Shown: piece by piece, positions 19,057-29,248 of the stretch
How positions within the stretch are numbered: position 1 is the stretch's first letter
How the letters are laid out: each line of letters starts with the position of its first letter
DNA from: Nitrospirota bacterium
Lineage (GTDB): Bacteria > Nitrospirota > Thermodesulfovibrionia > UBA6902 > JAJYJJ01
Direction of reading: 5' to 3'
Length of the DNA stretch: 64,000 bases
Assembly: GCA_021789595.1 (NCBI GenBank)
Contig: JAJYJJ010000003.1
Coordinates: forward strand, 62,001-126,000
Notes under the pieces: generated by a model
Seen by the model: only the letters and a program-made list of their open reading frames with translations
The model's database searches: none
Told to the model about the DNA's origin: nothing
Made by a program: the position numbers and the translations under genes

Positions 19057-19102
19057 GGCGCCCCCTATTCCTCTGTCCCTATTCCTCTGTCCCTATTCCT
19101 CT
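19057..19102. repeat. 14 bp tandem repeat at the end of atpH
   Basis: The unit TATTCCTCTGTCCC is present about three times. On the minus strand it repeats the last codons and stop of atpH (GAG GAA TAG), so the gene's end is followed by two extra copies of its own terminus. Confidence 0.85.
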
Positions 19103-19410
19103 GGTAGTATCCTGATGATATGTTCAACCACGGCCTTTTTTAAAACCTCATCCTTAACCCTGGAAAGCCTCTCTGCCTGTGCATTGGCATCACTAATGAC
19201 CCCAGAGGCCTTCCTTTCAGCATATGCCCTTGCATCTTTCATCGCCCTGTTGAAGGCCTCTTTGAGCCTTGCCTCTTCCCCTGCTGTCTCATCCGCAGCC
19301 TCCCTTCTAATCTTCTCGAGCCATTCGTGGGCATTCAGCCTCTCTATTTCAAGCCTTTTCTGGATTTCCTTTTCAACCTCTATTACCTCGCTCAGAATGC
19401 CTTTCACCAT
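19093..19410 (-). CDS. atpH: V-type ATP synthase peripheral-stalk subunit H/G
   Basis: A 105-residue highly charged, almost wholly helical protein (heptad-rich from residue 5 to about 95) at the head of the V-type operon, where AhaH/NtpF-like subunits lie. It would coil with subunit E to make the peripheral stalk. The sequence alone is not diagnostic. Upstream a hairpin terminator (19446-19480) separates it from the preceding transcript, and TTTTAA-17-TAGAAT just upstream is a plausible promoter. Confidence 0.8.
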   Translation of the reverse strand: MVKGILSEVIEVEKEIQKRLEIERLNAHEWLEKIRREAADETAGEEARLKEAFNRAMKDARAYAERKASGVISDANAQAERLSRVKDEVLKKAVVEHIIRILPEE

Positions 19411-19445
19411 AATCCCATTCTATCAGAAAATGAATTGCTTTAAAA

Positions 19446-19480
19446 CAAAGAACCCTGCGGTTTTGTCGCAGGGTTCTTTG
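19446..19480 (-). terminator. Rho-independent terminator between the zinc-ribbon gene and the V-ATPase operon
   Basis: A perfect 14 bp stem (CAAAGAACCCTGCG and its complement) with a 7-base loop is followed on the minus strand by TTTT. It would end the efflux/zinc-ribbon transcript just before atpH. Confidence 0.85.
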
Positions 19481-19545
19481 TCAGGGTTTTAATGCCCCTC
19501 AACTACTGTTTTTCAGGCCCACGGCCTTTAGCATCCGAACGGATT

Positions 19546-19713
19546 TCAGCCGCCTCCTGAAAATGCACCGTAAAACAGGTTAGAAGGCGTTATTTTACTC
19601 AATGCCCTTGCACCGCAGTGAGGACATGGCATATCCTCAAGCCTTTCCCCTTGTTTTACTACAATAGCTGATTGCCGTCCACATTTAAGACATATGCACG
19701 CATATGCAGACAT
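19546..19713 (-). CDS. Small zinc-ribbon protein
   Basis: A 55-residue protein starting MSAYACICLKCG, with a consensus ribosome site (AAGGAGG) 5 bases before its ATG. C8-x2-C11 and C30-x2-C33 make a one-domain zinc ribbon similar in outline to FmdB-type regulators. The C-terminus ends in FYGAFSGGG. It lies 124 bases downstream of the RND permease and before a terminator. Its function is unknown; it may belong to the efflux transcript or be independent. A 12 bp palindrome (GATTGATCAATC, 19768-19779) lies upstream. Confidence 0.75.
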   Translation of the reverse strand: MSAYACICLKCGRQSAIVVKQGERLEDMPCPHCGARALSKITPSNLFYGAFSGGG

Positions 19714-19767
19714 TTTAACCTCCTTGCTAATCCCTGTGCTCCTGCAGGGAAGACATAGACATTGTTT

Positions 19768-19779
19768 GATTGATCAATC
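19768..19779. promoter_or_regulatory. 12 bp palindrome upstream of the zinc-ribbon gene
   Basis: GATTGATCAATC, perfect, 55 bases before the ATG. It could be an operator, but no flanking promoter is clear. Confidence 0.3.
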
Positions 19780-19837
19780 GTGAGCCTGTCGAATCGTGAC
19801 TTATGAATGTCCCGTTCCTCCAGGTTCACAAATAATT

Positions 19838-22800
19838 TTACATCTCTGAATACTCATCCTTGGCCTCTTCTTCTCCTCCTTCCTCCTTTACAGGACACGG
19901 CCGTGATTTATACACCTCATAATAAAGAAGCGGTATTGCAACAAGTGTAAGGGCGGTTGATGCAACAGCGCCAAACATCATCGCTATTGCAAGGCCCTGG
20001 AATATAGGGTCAAATAGCATGACAAATGCGCCGACAACAACTGCCGCTGCTGTAAGGGCGATGGGTCTGAACCTGACAGCACCTGCCTTTATTATAGCCT
20101 CTTTTAAGTCCGTGCACTCAGACCATTCCATCTGTATAAAATCCACAAGGAGGATGGAATTCCGCACAATAATCCCCGCAAGTGCAATAAAGCCGATCAT
20201 GGATGTGGCTGTGAAAAATGCCCCAAATAGCCAGTGTCCTGGAAGTATTCCAACAAGCGTAAGCGGAATAGGTGCCATGATAATTATTGGCGTAACAAAT
20301 GACCTGAACATGGCAACAACAAGGATATAGATCAGTATGAGCACAGCCCCAAATGCAATACCCAAATCCCTGAAGACCTCGTAGGTTATCTGCCATTCAC
20401 CATCCCATTTTACAGTATATCTGTTTTCAAGCCAGGGTTGTTTAGCATAATACTGCTTTATCTGATAATTACCGCCAGGCGGCCTTATCGCCTTTATCCT
20501 ATCCCTCATAGCGAGTATGGCATATATCGGACTTTCCTCTGCCCCTGCAACATCTCCTATAACATAGACAACTCTCTTAAGGTTCTTCCTGTAGATGGTC
20601 TTGTCCTCTATCCCTTCCTTGACCTTCACAAGCTCAGAAAGGCTGATCTGCTGACCATTTGGAGAGGTGACTGTAAAGTCCTTCAGGCCATTGATCGAAG
20701 AACGCCTGCTTTCAGTCGCCCTCAGGTATACCTCAACTGGTTCCTTCTCATTGCTCATATGGACAAGGCCCACATCCATGCCGTGTAATGCGACATTCAG
20801 GGTACGGGCTACCGCATCTGTCGATATGCCGTTATAGGCGGCTTTCCCCTTGTCCACCTCAAATGTGAGCTTGTTCTGGTCGTGCTCAACATACCAGTCA
20901 ACATCAACAACACCTGGTGTGGATTCAAAGACCTTCTTTACCTTTCTTGCAACATCTATCTGCCCATTAAGGTCAGTACCATAGACCTCTGCAACAAGTG
21001 TGCTGAGCACAGGCGGCCCAGGGGGTATCTCTGCAATCTTTATCTTTGCACCGTATCTATCTGCAATGGCCTTTATTCCCGGCCTTATGCGTTTTGCAAT
21101 GTCATGGCTCTGTGCCTTTCTCTCGCCCTTGTCAACAAGGTTAACCTGAATATCTGCAACATTACTGCCTCTTCTTAGAAAATAGTGCCTGACAAGCCCA
21201 TTAAAGTTGAATGGTGCAGCAATACCTGTATAGAGCTGGTAGTCTGTTACCTCAGGCACTGTCTTTATATAATCCCCTATCCTTTGTGATACCTCTGCTG
21301 TCTGCTCAAGGGTTGTGCCCTCCGGCATGTCTATGATTACCTGCATCTCACTCTTATTATCGAATGGAAGCATCTTAACTGTCACGACCTTAAACAGGAA
21401 AAGTGACAGGGCAGCAACCAAGAGGACTGCAATCACTATAAAGAAGATATATCTCTTCTTCCTGCTGTCTACTAAGGGTCTGACTACCCTGTTGTATATC
21501 CTGTACAGCCTGCCGTCCTCTACTTTTTCCTCCCTGTCTTCAGCCCTGTGCCTCTGGTTCTTAAGCATCCTGTAGCTAAGCCACGGTGTTACGATGAATG
21601 CCACAAGCAGGGAGAATATCATAGCAGCAGATGCCCCAACCGGTATCGGCCTCATATACGGACCCATTAAGCCTGTAACAAAGGCCATTGGAAGAAGTGC
21701 GGCAATAACTGTAAATGTGGCAAGGATCGTTGGATTACCCACTTCATCAACGGCAAGGATTGCTGTCAGAGGCTCGATCCTGTGCATCTTAAAGTGCCTG
21801 TGGATATTTTCCACAACAACGATGGCATCATCAACAAGTATGCCTATGGAGAATATAAGGGCAAACAGCGTCACCCTGTTTAATGTATAGCCATATAGAT
21901 AGTTTATCAGCAGTGTAAGGGCAAGGGTGACAGGCACTGCAACCGCTACAACAACAGATGACCTTAATCCAAGTGTAATCGCAATCAGCACTACCACAGA
22001 CAGCGTTGCAATGAGCATGTGTTCCAGAAGCTCATTGGATTTCTCCTTTGCAGTATCTCCGTAGTTCCTTGTAACAGTGACCTTCATCTCGGATGGGATT
22101 ATTCTTCCCTTTAGTGCATCCGCCTTTTTCAATATCTCATTTGCAAGTATGGTGGCATTGGCTCCTTTCTTTTTTGCAATTGTAATTGTGACAGCAGGAT
22201 ATTCGCCTGCCTGGGCAAGCCTCGCATCCCCGGAAAAATCCTTTATCTTGTCCTTCCACGAAGGCCCAAGACCCAGCATGACATAATCTGAAGGCTCCTC
22301 ATTCCCATCCACTATCCTTGCAACATCCCTCAAAAATACAGGCCTTCCCTGGAATACACCAACCACAACATTGCCGATGTCAGAGGAATCCTTTAAGAAC
22401 CCTCCTGCCTCTACACGGTATTCGGTATTGCCTGAATAAAATGCCCCTGACGGAAGCAGGATATTTGCCTTCTGTAGCGGGCCTACTATCTGGAGTACCG
22501 AGAGATTGAATGCTTTAAGTCTTGATGGGTCAAGTATTACCCTTACCTGTCTCCTTTCCCCGCCTATCACCTCTGTCTGAGAGACATCCTTTATCTTTTT
22601 TATCTCATCGCAGACCTCTACAGCAGTCCGCCTAAGCTGGTAGTGGCCATATGTGTTGCTCCAGAGCGTTAGCGTGAGTATTGGTACATCGTCTATAGAC
22701 CTGGGCTTTACGAGAGGCTGTCCTACACCAGGCGGGATAATGTCCATATTGGACATTATCTTGTTATACAGCTTTACAAGGCTGTCCTCCATGTTCTCTC

Positions 22801-23110
22801 CAACATAGAAGCGGACAACAGCCATGCCCATACCTGGTTTTGACATGGAATAGACATATTCGACACCCTTTATCTCCCACAGCTTTTTCTCCAGGGGCTT
22901 TGTAACCCTCTCTTCTATCTCCTTTGCAGATGCGCCTGGATATGGGACAAAGACATCTACCATAGGCACGACAATCTGCGGCTCTTCCTCCCTCGGCGTT
23001 ATGATTACCGCAAACAGCCCGAGTAGAAGGGATGCTATAACGATGAGCGGTGTAAGCTTTGAATCTATAAAGAAGCTGGCAATCCTTCCGGATATCCCTA
23101 TCTTCGTCAT
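19838..23110 (-). CDS. RND efflux transporter, inner-membrane permease
   Basis: Proton-driven RND pump of 1090 residues with the expected 12 transmembrane helices and two large periplasmic loops. The proton-relay pair is visible in [14 protein letters not shown] (about residue 426), which is the HAE (hydrophobe/drug) pattern and not the HME (heavy-metal) pattern. It overlaps the adaptor gene by 4 bases. Adaptor, permease and TolC make a full tripartite pump under an ArsR-type regulator, so the inducer might still be a metal or metalloid. Confidence 0.93.
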   Translation of the reverse strand: MTKIGISGRIASFFIDSKLTPLIVIASLLLGLFAVIITPREEEPQIVVPMVDVFVPYPGASAKEIEERVTKPLEKKLWEIKGVEYVYSMSKPGMGMAVVRFYVGENMEDSLVKLYNKIMSNMDIIPPGVGQPLVKPRSIDDVPILTLTLWSNTYGHYQLRRTAVEVCDEIKKIKDVSQTEVIGGERRQVRVILDPSRLKAFNLSVLQIVGPLQKANILLPSGAFYSGNTEYRVEAGGFLKDSSDIGNVVVGVFQGRPVFLRDVARIVDGNEEPSDYVMLGLGPSWKDKIKDFSGDARLAQAGEYPAVTITIAKKKGANATILANEILKKADALKGRIIPSEMKVTVTRNYGDTAKEKSNELLEHMLIATLSVVVLIAITLGLRSSVVVAVAVPVTLALTLLINYLYGYTLNRVTLFALIFSIGILVDDAIVVVENIHRHFKMHRIEPLTAILAVDEVGNPTILATFTVIAALLPMAFVTGLMGPYMRPIPVGASAAMIFSLLVAFIVTPWLSYRMLKNQRHRAEDREEKVEDGRLYRIYNRVVRPLVDSRKKRYIFFIVIAVLLVAALSLFLFKVVTVKMLPFDNKSEMQVIIDMPEGTTLEQTAEVSQRIGDYIKTVPEVTDYQLYTGIAAPFNFNGLVRHYFLRRGSNVADIQVNLVDKGERKAQSHDIAKRIRPGIKAIADRYGAKIKIAEIPPGPPVLSTLVAEVYGTDLNGQIDVARKVKKVFESTPGVVDVDWYVEHDQNKLTFEVDKGKAAYNGISTDAVARTLNVALHGMDVGLVHMSNEKEPVEVYLRATESRRSSINGLKDFTVTSPNGQQISLSELVKVKEGIEDKTIYRKNLKRVVYVIGDVAGAEESPIYAILAMRDRIKAIRPPGGNYQIKQYYAKQPWLENRYTVKWDGEWQITYEVFRDLGIAFGAVLILIYILVVAMFRSFVTPIIIMAPIPLTLVGILPGHWLFGAFFTATSMIGFIALAGIIVRNSILLVDFIQMEWSECTDLKEAIIKAGAVRFRPIALTAAAVVVGAFVMLFDPIFQGLAIAMMFGAVASTALTLVAIPLLYYEVYKSRPCPVKEEGGEEEAKDEYSEM

Positions 23111-24225
23111 CTTGAGGCCTCTATCCTGCCACCATCAACAGCCCTATCCACCCCCGAAACTACTACCCTCTCCCCGCTGCTAAGGCCTGAGATTACCTCA
23201 ATGCCATCCTGCCTCATCCTGCCTGTTCTTATTAATCTGTAATGGATTATGCCGGAGTTCTCTACAACATATATGCCTGTAAGCTCTCCCCTTTCAACAA
23301 CAGCATCTTTGGGAACTATCAAAGCGGTCTTCTGTCCAACAGGGATAAGGGCACTTCCATAAAGGCCTGACTGGAGGCCTTCTGATGGCAGATCTATCTT
23401 TATCAATGCACTTCTGCTCATCGGGTCAACAGATGATACCTCTACAAGTCTTCCCTTTAAGTTCTTCCCGATGCTGTCTATTCTTACTGGTATGTCCATG
23501 CCTGATTTGAGATACCTTATATAGGATTCATCAACAGAGGCCTCTAACCTGTAATGCCCTGTATCCTCTATTGTAATGAGCGGCACGCCAGGGACTGCCA
23601 TACTGCCCGGGTCTATCTTCCTCTCTGTCACTATGCCGTTTAAAGGAGATGTAATACGGCTGAAACTGTACATGGTCTTTGCGCCTGATACCTCTGCCTT
23701 TGCCATCCTGAGACCTTCATCCGCAATCTTCCTCTGTGTTGCTACAGAATCAAACTCCTGTCTTGAGAGGGCGTTTTCATCATACAGGTTCTTGTACCTC
23801 TCATATGTCACATCAGCAAGGTCTTTGCGCGCCTCTGCCTCTTTTAATCCACCCTCTGCCCTGCTTAGATTTGAAGCGAGGTCTCTATTGTCTATGGTAA
23901 TCAGCAGTTGCCCCTGTCTTACCCTGTCGCCTTCCTTTACATTCACTGCTGTGACAGCGCCCATTATCTTAGATGAGATGATGCTTGTTGTCTTTGACCT
24001 TACAGTCCCTGTTGCCTCATAGTAATCAGGTACCAACATTTTATTAATGGTCTCGACCTTTAGCCCCTTTATTATCGGCCTTTCGAGCTTCGCATTGCCT
24101 TGTTTAACCTCATTGCTACAGCCTGAAACAAGCAGCAAAAGGGATAAGACAATGGTTGCAGCAACATAAATCTTTAACAGGCCATTAATCCTTGTATTGC
24201 CTGAAATTAAAAAACTCCCTTTCAT
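23107..24225 (-). CDS. RND efflux periplasmic adaptor (lipoprotein)
   Basis: HlyD/AcrA-type membrane-fusion protein of 372 residues. The lipobox L-V-S-G-C36 predicts lipid anchoring after a long N-terminal segment. A barrel-sandwich (biotinyl-lipoyl-like) domain split around a coiled-coil hairpin (about residues 110-170) follows, then beta-barrel and membrane-proximal domains. It bridges the permease and TolC encoded on either side. Confidence 0.9.
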   Translation of the reverse strand: MKGSFLISGNTRINGLLKIYVAATIVLSLLLLVSGCSNEVKQGNAKLERPIIKGLKVETINKMLVPDYYEATGTVRSKTTSIISSKIMGAVTAVNVKEGDRVRQGQLLITIDNRDLASNLSRAEGGLKEAEARKDLADVTYERYKNLYDENALSRQEFDSVATQRKIADEGLRMAKAEVSGAKTMYSFSRITSPLNGIVTERKIDPGSMAVPGVPLITIEDTGHYRLEASVDESYIRYLKSGMDIPVRIDSIGKNLKGRLVEVSSVDPMSRSALIKIDLPSEGLQSGLYGSALIPVGQKTALIVPKDAVVERGELTGIYVVENSGIIHYRLIRTGRMRQDGIEVISGLSSGERVVVSGVDRAVDGGRIEASR

Positions 24226-24248
24226 ATCATCACCTCATCTTTTATCTA

Positions 24249-25616
24249 TTATTTTTTAAGTATATCCTCTAACAGACTTCCTGCCTGGTACTTAAGCCTT
24301 CCAAGGGCATCTGTATAGTCATTCTCTGCCTTGACCATATTTGACCTCGCCGTATTGAGGCTAACCTGTGCATCGAGGAGATCAACCATTGTGGAAAGGG
24401 AATTCTGGTATCGGGTATTTATCAGCCTCATAGCTTCCTCCGCAGATGCAAGCACAGCCTTTGTAAGCTCAACAGTCTTTTTTGCCTCCTGCAGCCTCAG
24501 GTATGCCTCATTGACTTTAAAAGAGATCTCCTTTTTAAGCCCATCGCAGTATTCCTCTGTCTGTCGTTTTATGGCCTTTGCCTTTGCAACCTCATTTTCC
24601 CTCTTTAAACCATCAAAGATATTCCACCTTAATACAGCACCGACCTGCCAGCTTCTTCCCTCATCCCCAAACATAGTCCTGTGGTCATCCACCTGATAAC
24701 CCGCAAAAAGACCAATGGTGGGCAGATAATCCGAGGATGCAAGCCCGACCATGTTATCGGCATTCTCAATCCTCTTCTGCATCGCCCTTATATCATCCCT
24801 TTGTAATGACCTTACAATTGCTGTTTTAAGCGGCTCATCCTGTAGCAGTATCGTTTCATCGGATACATCTACGGATTGCCCTTCATTGCATCCTATAACA
24901 AGGGCGAGTCCACTCTTTGCTATCTCAAGGTCATTCTGGACCTTCAGGTAGTTCTGCTCTGCCTCGCTGAATGCAACCTTTGCCCTTAATGTGTCTGATA
25001 AAAGACCAACGCCTGATTTATATCTTAATTCTGCAATCCTCAGGTGCTCCCTTGCATCATCCACAGCCTCCGTTGCGGTGTTCAGGTATGCCTTCGCTGT
25101 CTGAACACCAAGATATGCCTTGAATACCTGATATGCAATATCCTGCCTCTTCACCGAGAAATCAAGCTGCTTTACCTCAAGCTCTTTCTTCGCCATTCTC
25201 AGACCTGTCCATGCCTTCTTTGCAAAAACAGGCATCTCAATGTTTAAAGAGCTCTCAAAATTATTTATTGCCTCTGGGTTGTTGAATGTCTGCGGCGCAC
25301 CCATAAGGTCATCTGCAGCAAACCTCTTTTGATTGAGCTTTAAGGAGAATGCATAGGTCGGGTTATCTGTCCTTAAAAATTTCTCCTCAATATACAATTT
25401 TGGCATGAGATAACTTTTTGCTATACCGGCATCCTTTTCAGTGGCCTTAAGGCCGTTTGCCTCTGCCCTTATAAGGGGGTTGCTCTGCATTGCCTCCTTC
25501 ACCGCATCTGTCAATGTAATAATCTTTGACCCTGTGGAGAGTTCATCTGCCGATGTATGAACGGCAGAAGAAAACATAATGGTCATGGCAAAAATAAAGG
25601 CAAATACCTTAGCCAT
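24249..25616 (-). CDS. TolC-family outer-membrane efflux protein
   Basis: Outer-membrane channel of the tripartite pump, 455 residues. There is a signal peptide (about residues 1-24) and two repeated helical halves rich in the family's long alpha-barrel heptads, such as the LDAQVSLNTARSN segment near the C-terminus. It overlaps the arsR-type regulator by 8 bases, so regulator and pump form a single operon. Confidence 0.9.
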   Translation of the reverse strand: MAKVFAFIFAMTIMFSSAVHTSADELSTGSKIITLTDAVKEAMQSNPLIRAEANGLKATEKDAGIAKSYLMPKLYIEEKFLRTDNPTYAFSLKLNQKRFAADDLMGAPQTFNNPEAINNFESSLNIEMPVFAKKAWTGLRMAKKELEVKQLDFSVKRQDIAYQVFKAYLGVQTAKAYLNTATEAVDDAREHLRIAELRYKSGVGLLSDTLRAKVAFSEAEQNYLKVQNDLEIAKSGLALVIGCNEGQSVDVSDETILLQDEPLKTAIVRSLQRDDIRAMQKRIENADNMVGLASSDYLPTIGLFAGYQVDDHRTMFGDEGRSWQVGAVLRWNIFDGLKRENEVAKAKAIKRQTEEYCDGLKKEISFKVNEAYLRLQEAKKTVELTKAVLASAEEAMRLINTRYQNSLSTMVDLLDAQVSLNTARSNMVKAENDYTDALGRLKYQAGSLLEDILKK

Positions 25617-26010
25617 CTTTCCTCCTCCTTCTTTCCTGAAACATCCTAAGAAATGTCTTCATATCACACTTGCCTGTAAGCTTCTGTAACTCTGTGCATT
25701 CTGTTATTGCCCTTACATCACTTTTATGGGTCTTGTCCCTTGAAAGGGAATCCATTATCAGGGCCAGAAGCACAGCATGCTGCCCCTTGAGTTTCTTATT
25801 CAGGGAATAAAAGACGAGCTTGCCGTCCCTCCTTGAGGCAAGAAAGCCTGCATCCCTAAGGATGGTCAGGTTCCTCGAAACAAGCGGCTGTGCAACGCCA
25901 AGCACTGCCATGAGCTGGCAGACACAGAGCTCCCTTTTTGAAAGGAGCGCAAGTATCCTCAGCCTGCCTTCATCAGAGAGAACCCTCAGGAGTTTAGCCA
26001 GTTTTTTCAT
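25609..26010 (-). CDS. ArsR-family winged-helix regulator
   Basis: Metal-sensing type repressor of 133 residues with the ArsR/SmtB winged helix. The segment E27-L-C29-V-C31 matches the alpha-3 thiolate site that binds As(III) or similar soft metals in ArsR proteins. Two more cysteines (about residues 104 and 114) sit near the C-terminus. It is first in the tolC-adaptor-permease operon and probably represses it. The ATG has no ribosome site and lies at the predicted transcription start, so its mRNA appears leaderless. Confidence 0.88.
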   Translation of the reverse strand: MKKLAKLLRVLSDEGRLRILALLSKRELCVCQLMAVLGVAQPLVSRNLTILRDAGFLASRRDGKLVFYSLNKKLKGQHAVLLALIMDSLSRDKTHKSDVRAITECTELQKLTGKCDMKTFLRMFQERRRRKDG

Positions 26011-26018
26011 ATATACAT

Positions 26019-26047
26019 ATATAAATATATTTATATGAAATTGTCAA
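26019..26047 (-). promoter_or_regulatory. Promoter and palindromic operator of the arsR-efflux operon
   Basis: On the minus strand TTGACA (26042-26047) and TTATAT (26019-26024) are 17 bases apart. A perfect 18 bp palindrome, ATATAAATATATTTATAT (26019-26036), covers the -10 and most of the spacer, which is where an ArsR repressor would block polymerase. Its edge is 8 bases from the start codon. Confidence 0.7.
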
Positions 26048-26092
26048 GGGTTTTTTTATGCGGCTATTCACCTGTGTACAGAATGGATTTCC

Positions 26093-26122
26093 TTGACAGG
26101 GAATCAGGTGAAAGGATATACT
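26093..26122 (+). promoter_or_regulatory. Promoter of tRNA-Leu
   Basis: TTGACA (26093-26098) and TATACT (26117-26122) are separated by 18 bases, with the start expected at or just before the tRNA 5' end. Confidence 0.7.
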
Positions 26123-26129
26123 TCCAGCA

Positions 26130-26216
26130 GCCGAAGTGGCGGAACTGGCAGACGCGCCAGGTTCAGGGTCTGGTGGGCGCAAGTCCGTGCGGGTTCGAGT
26201 CCCGCCTTCGGCACCA
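26130..26216 (+). tRNA. tRNA-Leu (CAG anticodon)
   Basis: The acceptor stem GCCGAAG pairs with CTTCGGC. The anticodon stem CCAGG/TCTGG encloses the loop TTCAGGG, giving anticodon CAG. A long variable arm (GGGCGCAAGTCC) marks a class II tRNA, the T-loop GTTCGAGTC is normal, and CCA is encoded. It borders the restriction island on its 3' side. Confidence 0.95.
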
Positions 26217-26479
26217 TCTCTAATTATTCAAGACTGCCACATGCACCGAGGGTAGTATAAGATATTTTCTACACATATAATTTTGGGTATAATTCTCAAT
26301 GACTTAAAGCAATCCCTAACTTCAGCACGCCTCGACCAAGCCTCTTGTTTTTGCACCGAGATGAGGCAATTAAACCATCACCATAGGCACCACATCACTC
26401 CTTACAGGGATGGTGATTAATAAGTTTTAGAGTAAACTTATGTTATAATGGGGTCACTTATGTAGAGACATTTGTTGAT
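26217..26479. other. 263 bp region between tRNA-Leu and hsdR with no gene seen
   Basis: AT-rich, with no supported ORF. It ends with a TATAAT at 26444-26449 that may serve hsdR, although its -35 is poor. No repeat of the tRNA 3' end (attachment-site duplication) and no integrase was found. Confidence 0.5.
26444..26449 (+). promoter_or_regulatory. Possible -10 element for the hsd operon
   Basis: TATAAT 31 bases before the hsdR ATG. No good -35 was found at 16-18 bases. Confidence 0.35.
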
Positions 26480-29248
26480 ATGAAACCAGAGGAAAAGGCA
26501 CGGCAGAGGATTGATCAGTCGCTGGAATCAGCCGGCTGGAGGGTTCAGGACCTTAGGGAACTAAATCTTGGAGACTCTCTTGGAATAGCCGTCCGTGAAT
26601 TTCCCCTTGAATCCGGCCCTGCCGATTATCTTCTTTTTGTGGATAGAAAGGCTGTCGGGGTTGTAGAGGCAAAACCAGAAGGGACTACCTTAAGCGGAGT
26701 TTCCGATCAAACCGAAAAATATTTAGCAGCCCTTCCCGATAATCTCCCCCATGTCCAAGAGCCTCTTCCCTTTGCTTATGAGAGTACAGGTATAGAGACC
26801 TATTTCAGGGATTTAAGAGATCCAGACCCACGCTCCAGAAGAATATTTGCATTTCACAGGCCTGAAACACTCCTTGAATGGCTTTCACAGGGCAACACCC
26901 TGAGAGCAAGGCTTACGAACATACCTGTTTTGATAACTGAAGGATTAAGGGATTGTCAAATCGAAGCCATAGAAAATCTCGAAAGATCCTTTGCAGAGGC
27001 GAGGCCGAGGGCCCTCATCCAGATGGCCTCAGGGGGTGGAAAGACTTATACTGCTGTAAGCTTCATTTACCGATTAATAAAGTTTGCAAATGCAAATAGG
27101 GTTCTCTTTTTAGTTGATAGAAACAATCTTGGCCGTCAGACAAGAAGGGAATTTCAACAGTATGTAACGCCTGATGATGGCAGAAAATTTACAGAACTTT
27201 ATAATGTCCAGCACCTTACTTCAAATACCCTTGACCCTGTCAGTCGGGTCTGCATTACTACTATTCAAAGGCTTTATTCCATGCTAAAGGGAGAGCCTGA
27301 ATTTGATTCTGAACTTGAAGAAAGATCCCTCTTTGATATATCACCTTTAGAAGAAAAGCCAAAAGAGGTTTCCTATAATCCCCAAATCTCTATAGAGACC
27401 TTTGATTTTATTATTACTGATGAATGCCACCGTTCAATCTATAACTTATGGAGACAGGTTCTTGAGTATTTTGATGCCTTTATTATAGGACTTACTGCAA
27501 CACCCTCAAAACAGACCCTCGGATTTTTCAATCAGAACCTTGTCATGGAATACAGCCACGAGCGGGCTGTCGCAGATGGAGTTAATGTAGGTTATGAGGT
27601 CTACAGAATTCAGACCGACATCACAGAAAAAGGCAGTAAAGTCGAGGCAGGCTATTACATAGACAGGCGTGATAAGCTCACAAGAAAGACAAGATGGGAA
27701 CAACTGGATGAAGATATTGAATATGCTCCTGCCCGGTTAGACATGGATGTAGTTTCACCCGACCAGATAAGGACGGTTATCAAAACATTCAAAGAAAATC
27801 TCTTTGCCGAGATATTTCCGGGCAGAAAAGAGGTTCCCAAGACCCTGATCTTTGCCAAGGATGATTCCCATGCTGAAGACATTGTCCATATCGTGCGTGA
27901 GGAATTCGGCAAGGGGAATGAGTTCTGCAAGAAGATAACCTATAAAACAATGGGCGAGAAGCCTGAGGATTTGATCGCAAGTTTCCGAAATTCCTATAAC
28001 CCTCGTATTGCAGTGACAGTGGATATGATCTCAACAGGAACTGATATAAGACCCTTAGAGTGTCTAATATTTATGCGCGATGTTAAATCAAGGGTCTATT
28101 TTGAGCAGATGAAGGGAAGAGGGACAAGGGTTATTTCTCAAACGGATTTTAAGGCGGTCACTCCGGATGCTTTAAATAAGACCCATTTTGTGATTGTGGA
28201 TGCAGTGGGTGTATGCGAGAACGATAAGACCGACTCTCGCCCTCTGGAACATAAGAAGACCGTACCTTTTGATAAGCTTATTATGTCTGTTGCCCTTGGA
28301 ATCAGGGATGAAGATACGCTGACTTCTCTGGCTGGAAGGCTTGCAAGACTGGATAGGGAGATAAACGAAAAGGATAGAAAAGAGATCGAGAATATCTGTA
28401 AGGGCGAATGGCCATTCGCCCTTACTTTAAAACAGATCATCACTAACCTCCTTGATTCCATGGATCCTGATAAAAAATTAGAGAGGGCAAAGAAGATATT
28501 TAAGACAGAAACACCAACTGAGGAGCAGATTAATAGGGCTTCCGAGGAGCTTATCAAGATTGCCTGCGAACCCTTTGATAATCCGGAGTTAAGGAATAAA
28601 ATTATAGAGATAAAGAAAAGAGACGAGCAGATAATAGATACGGTAAGCAAGGATGCGATAATCTTTGCGGGCTTTGATGAGAAGGCAAAAGAGAAGGCAC
28701 GCACAATTATCGATACCTTCAAAAGGTTCATTGATGAAAATAAGGATGAGCTCACAGCTTTGCAGATTATATACAGCAAACCCTATAGCAGGCGTCACAT
28801 CACATACGAAGAAATCAAGCAACTTTCTGAGGCTATAGAAAAGCCTCCCTATCGTCTAACGCCAGAGATAGTATGGCAGGCATATGAGCAACTTGAGAAA
28901 TCAAAGGTAAAAGGTGCAGGCCCGCAGAAGCTTTTAACCGACATTATATCGTTGATACGCTTTGCGATTGGTAAAAGTGATGTCCTTGAGCCATTTTTTG
29001 ATATTGTAGACCGCAGATTTGATGACTGGCTTAAACAGCAAGAAAAACTTGGTAAAAAATTTACTACCGAGCAGAGAGAATGGCTTATGATGATAAAAGA
29101 CCACATCTCAACATCGCTCAGTATCGGCATGTCCGATTTCGAACTCGCTCCATTTTACGAAAAAGGGGGGCCAGTTAAATTTCATAATATTTTCGGTGAA
29201 ACAGCGGATAAGATTTTGGAAGAATTGAACGAGGTGCTGGCAGCGTGA
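26480..29248 (+). CDS. hsdR: Type I restriction enzyme, R (nuclease/translocase) subunit
   Basis: DNA-translocating restriction subunit of 922 residues. The N-terminal PD-(D/E)xK nuclease is visible (D49 and E63-A-K65), followed by an SF2 helicase with Walker A ASGGGKT (about 183-189), D314-E-C-H and GLTATPS, and a C-terminal EcoEI-R-like domain. The last codons (N-E-V-L-A-A-stop) are repeated at 29886-29906, on the other side of the transposase gene. It starts an operon ending with hsdM. Confidence 0.94.
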   Translation: MKPEEKARQRIDQSLESAGWRVQDLRELNLGDSLGIAVREFPLESGPADYLLFVDRKAVGVVEAKPEGTTLSGVSDQTEKYLAALPDNLPHVQEPLPFAYESTGIETYFRDLRDPDPRSRRIFAFHRPETLLEWLSQGNTLRARLTNIPVLITEGLRDCQIEAIENLERSFAEARPRALIQMASGGGKTYTAVSFIYRLIKFANANRVLFLVDRNNLGRQTRREFQQYVTPDDGRKFTELYNVQHLTSNTLDPVSRVCITTIQRLYSMLKGEPEFDSELEERSLFDISPLEEKPKEVSYNPQISIETFDFIITDECHRSIYNLWRQVLEYFDAFIIGLTATPSKQTLGFFNQNLVMEYSHERAVADGVNVGYEVYRIQTDITEKGSKVEAGYYIDRRDKLTRKTRWEQLDEDIEYAPARLDMDVVSPDQIRTVIKTFKENLFAEIFPGRKEVPKTLIFAKDDSHAEDIVHIVREEFGKGNEFCKKITYKTMGEKPEDLIASFRNSYNPRIAVTVDMISTGTDIRPLECLIFMRDVKSRVYFEQMKGRGTRVISQTDFKAVTPDALNKTHFVIVDAVGVCENDKTDSRPLEHKKTVPFDKLIMSVALGIRDEDTLTSLAGRLARLDREINEKDRKEIENICKGEWPFALTLKQIITNLLDSMDPDKKLERAKKIFKTETPTEEQINRASEELIKIACEPFDNPELRNKIIEIKKRDEQIIDTVSKDAIIFAGFDEKAKEKARTIIDTFKRFIDENKDELTALQIIYSKPYSRRHITYEEIKQLSEAIEKPPYRLTPEIVWQAYEQLEKSKVKGAGPQKLLTDIISLIRFAIGKSDVLEPFFDIVDRRFDDWLKQQEKLGKKFTTEQREWLMMIKDHISTSLSIGMSDFELAPFYEKGGPVKFHNIFGETADKILEELNEVLAA
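29228..29248 (+). repeat. hsdR 3'-end duplication, left copy
   Basis: Twenty-one bases coding N-E-V-L-A-A-stop, followed by a GTGAG start overlap. The right copy is 29886-29906 (N-E-A-L-A-A-stop); the two match at 18 of 21 bases. Confidence 0.85.

Noticed and set aside
26035-26223. ORF of 62 codons before hsdR
   Set aside because: It runs straight across the tRNA-Leu gene, whose structure is complete, so it is an accidental frame.
27506-28779. Minus-strand ORFs under hsdR
   Set aside because: Shadows of the intact R subunit; no independent support.
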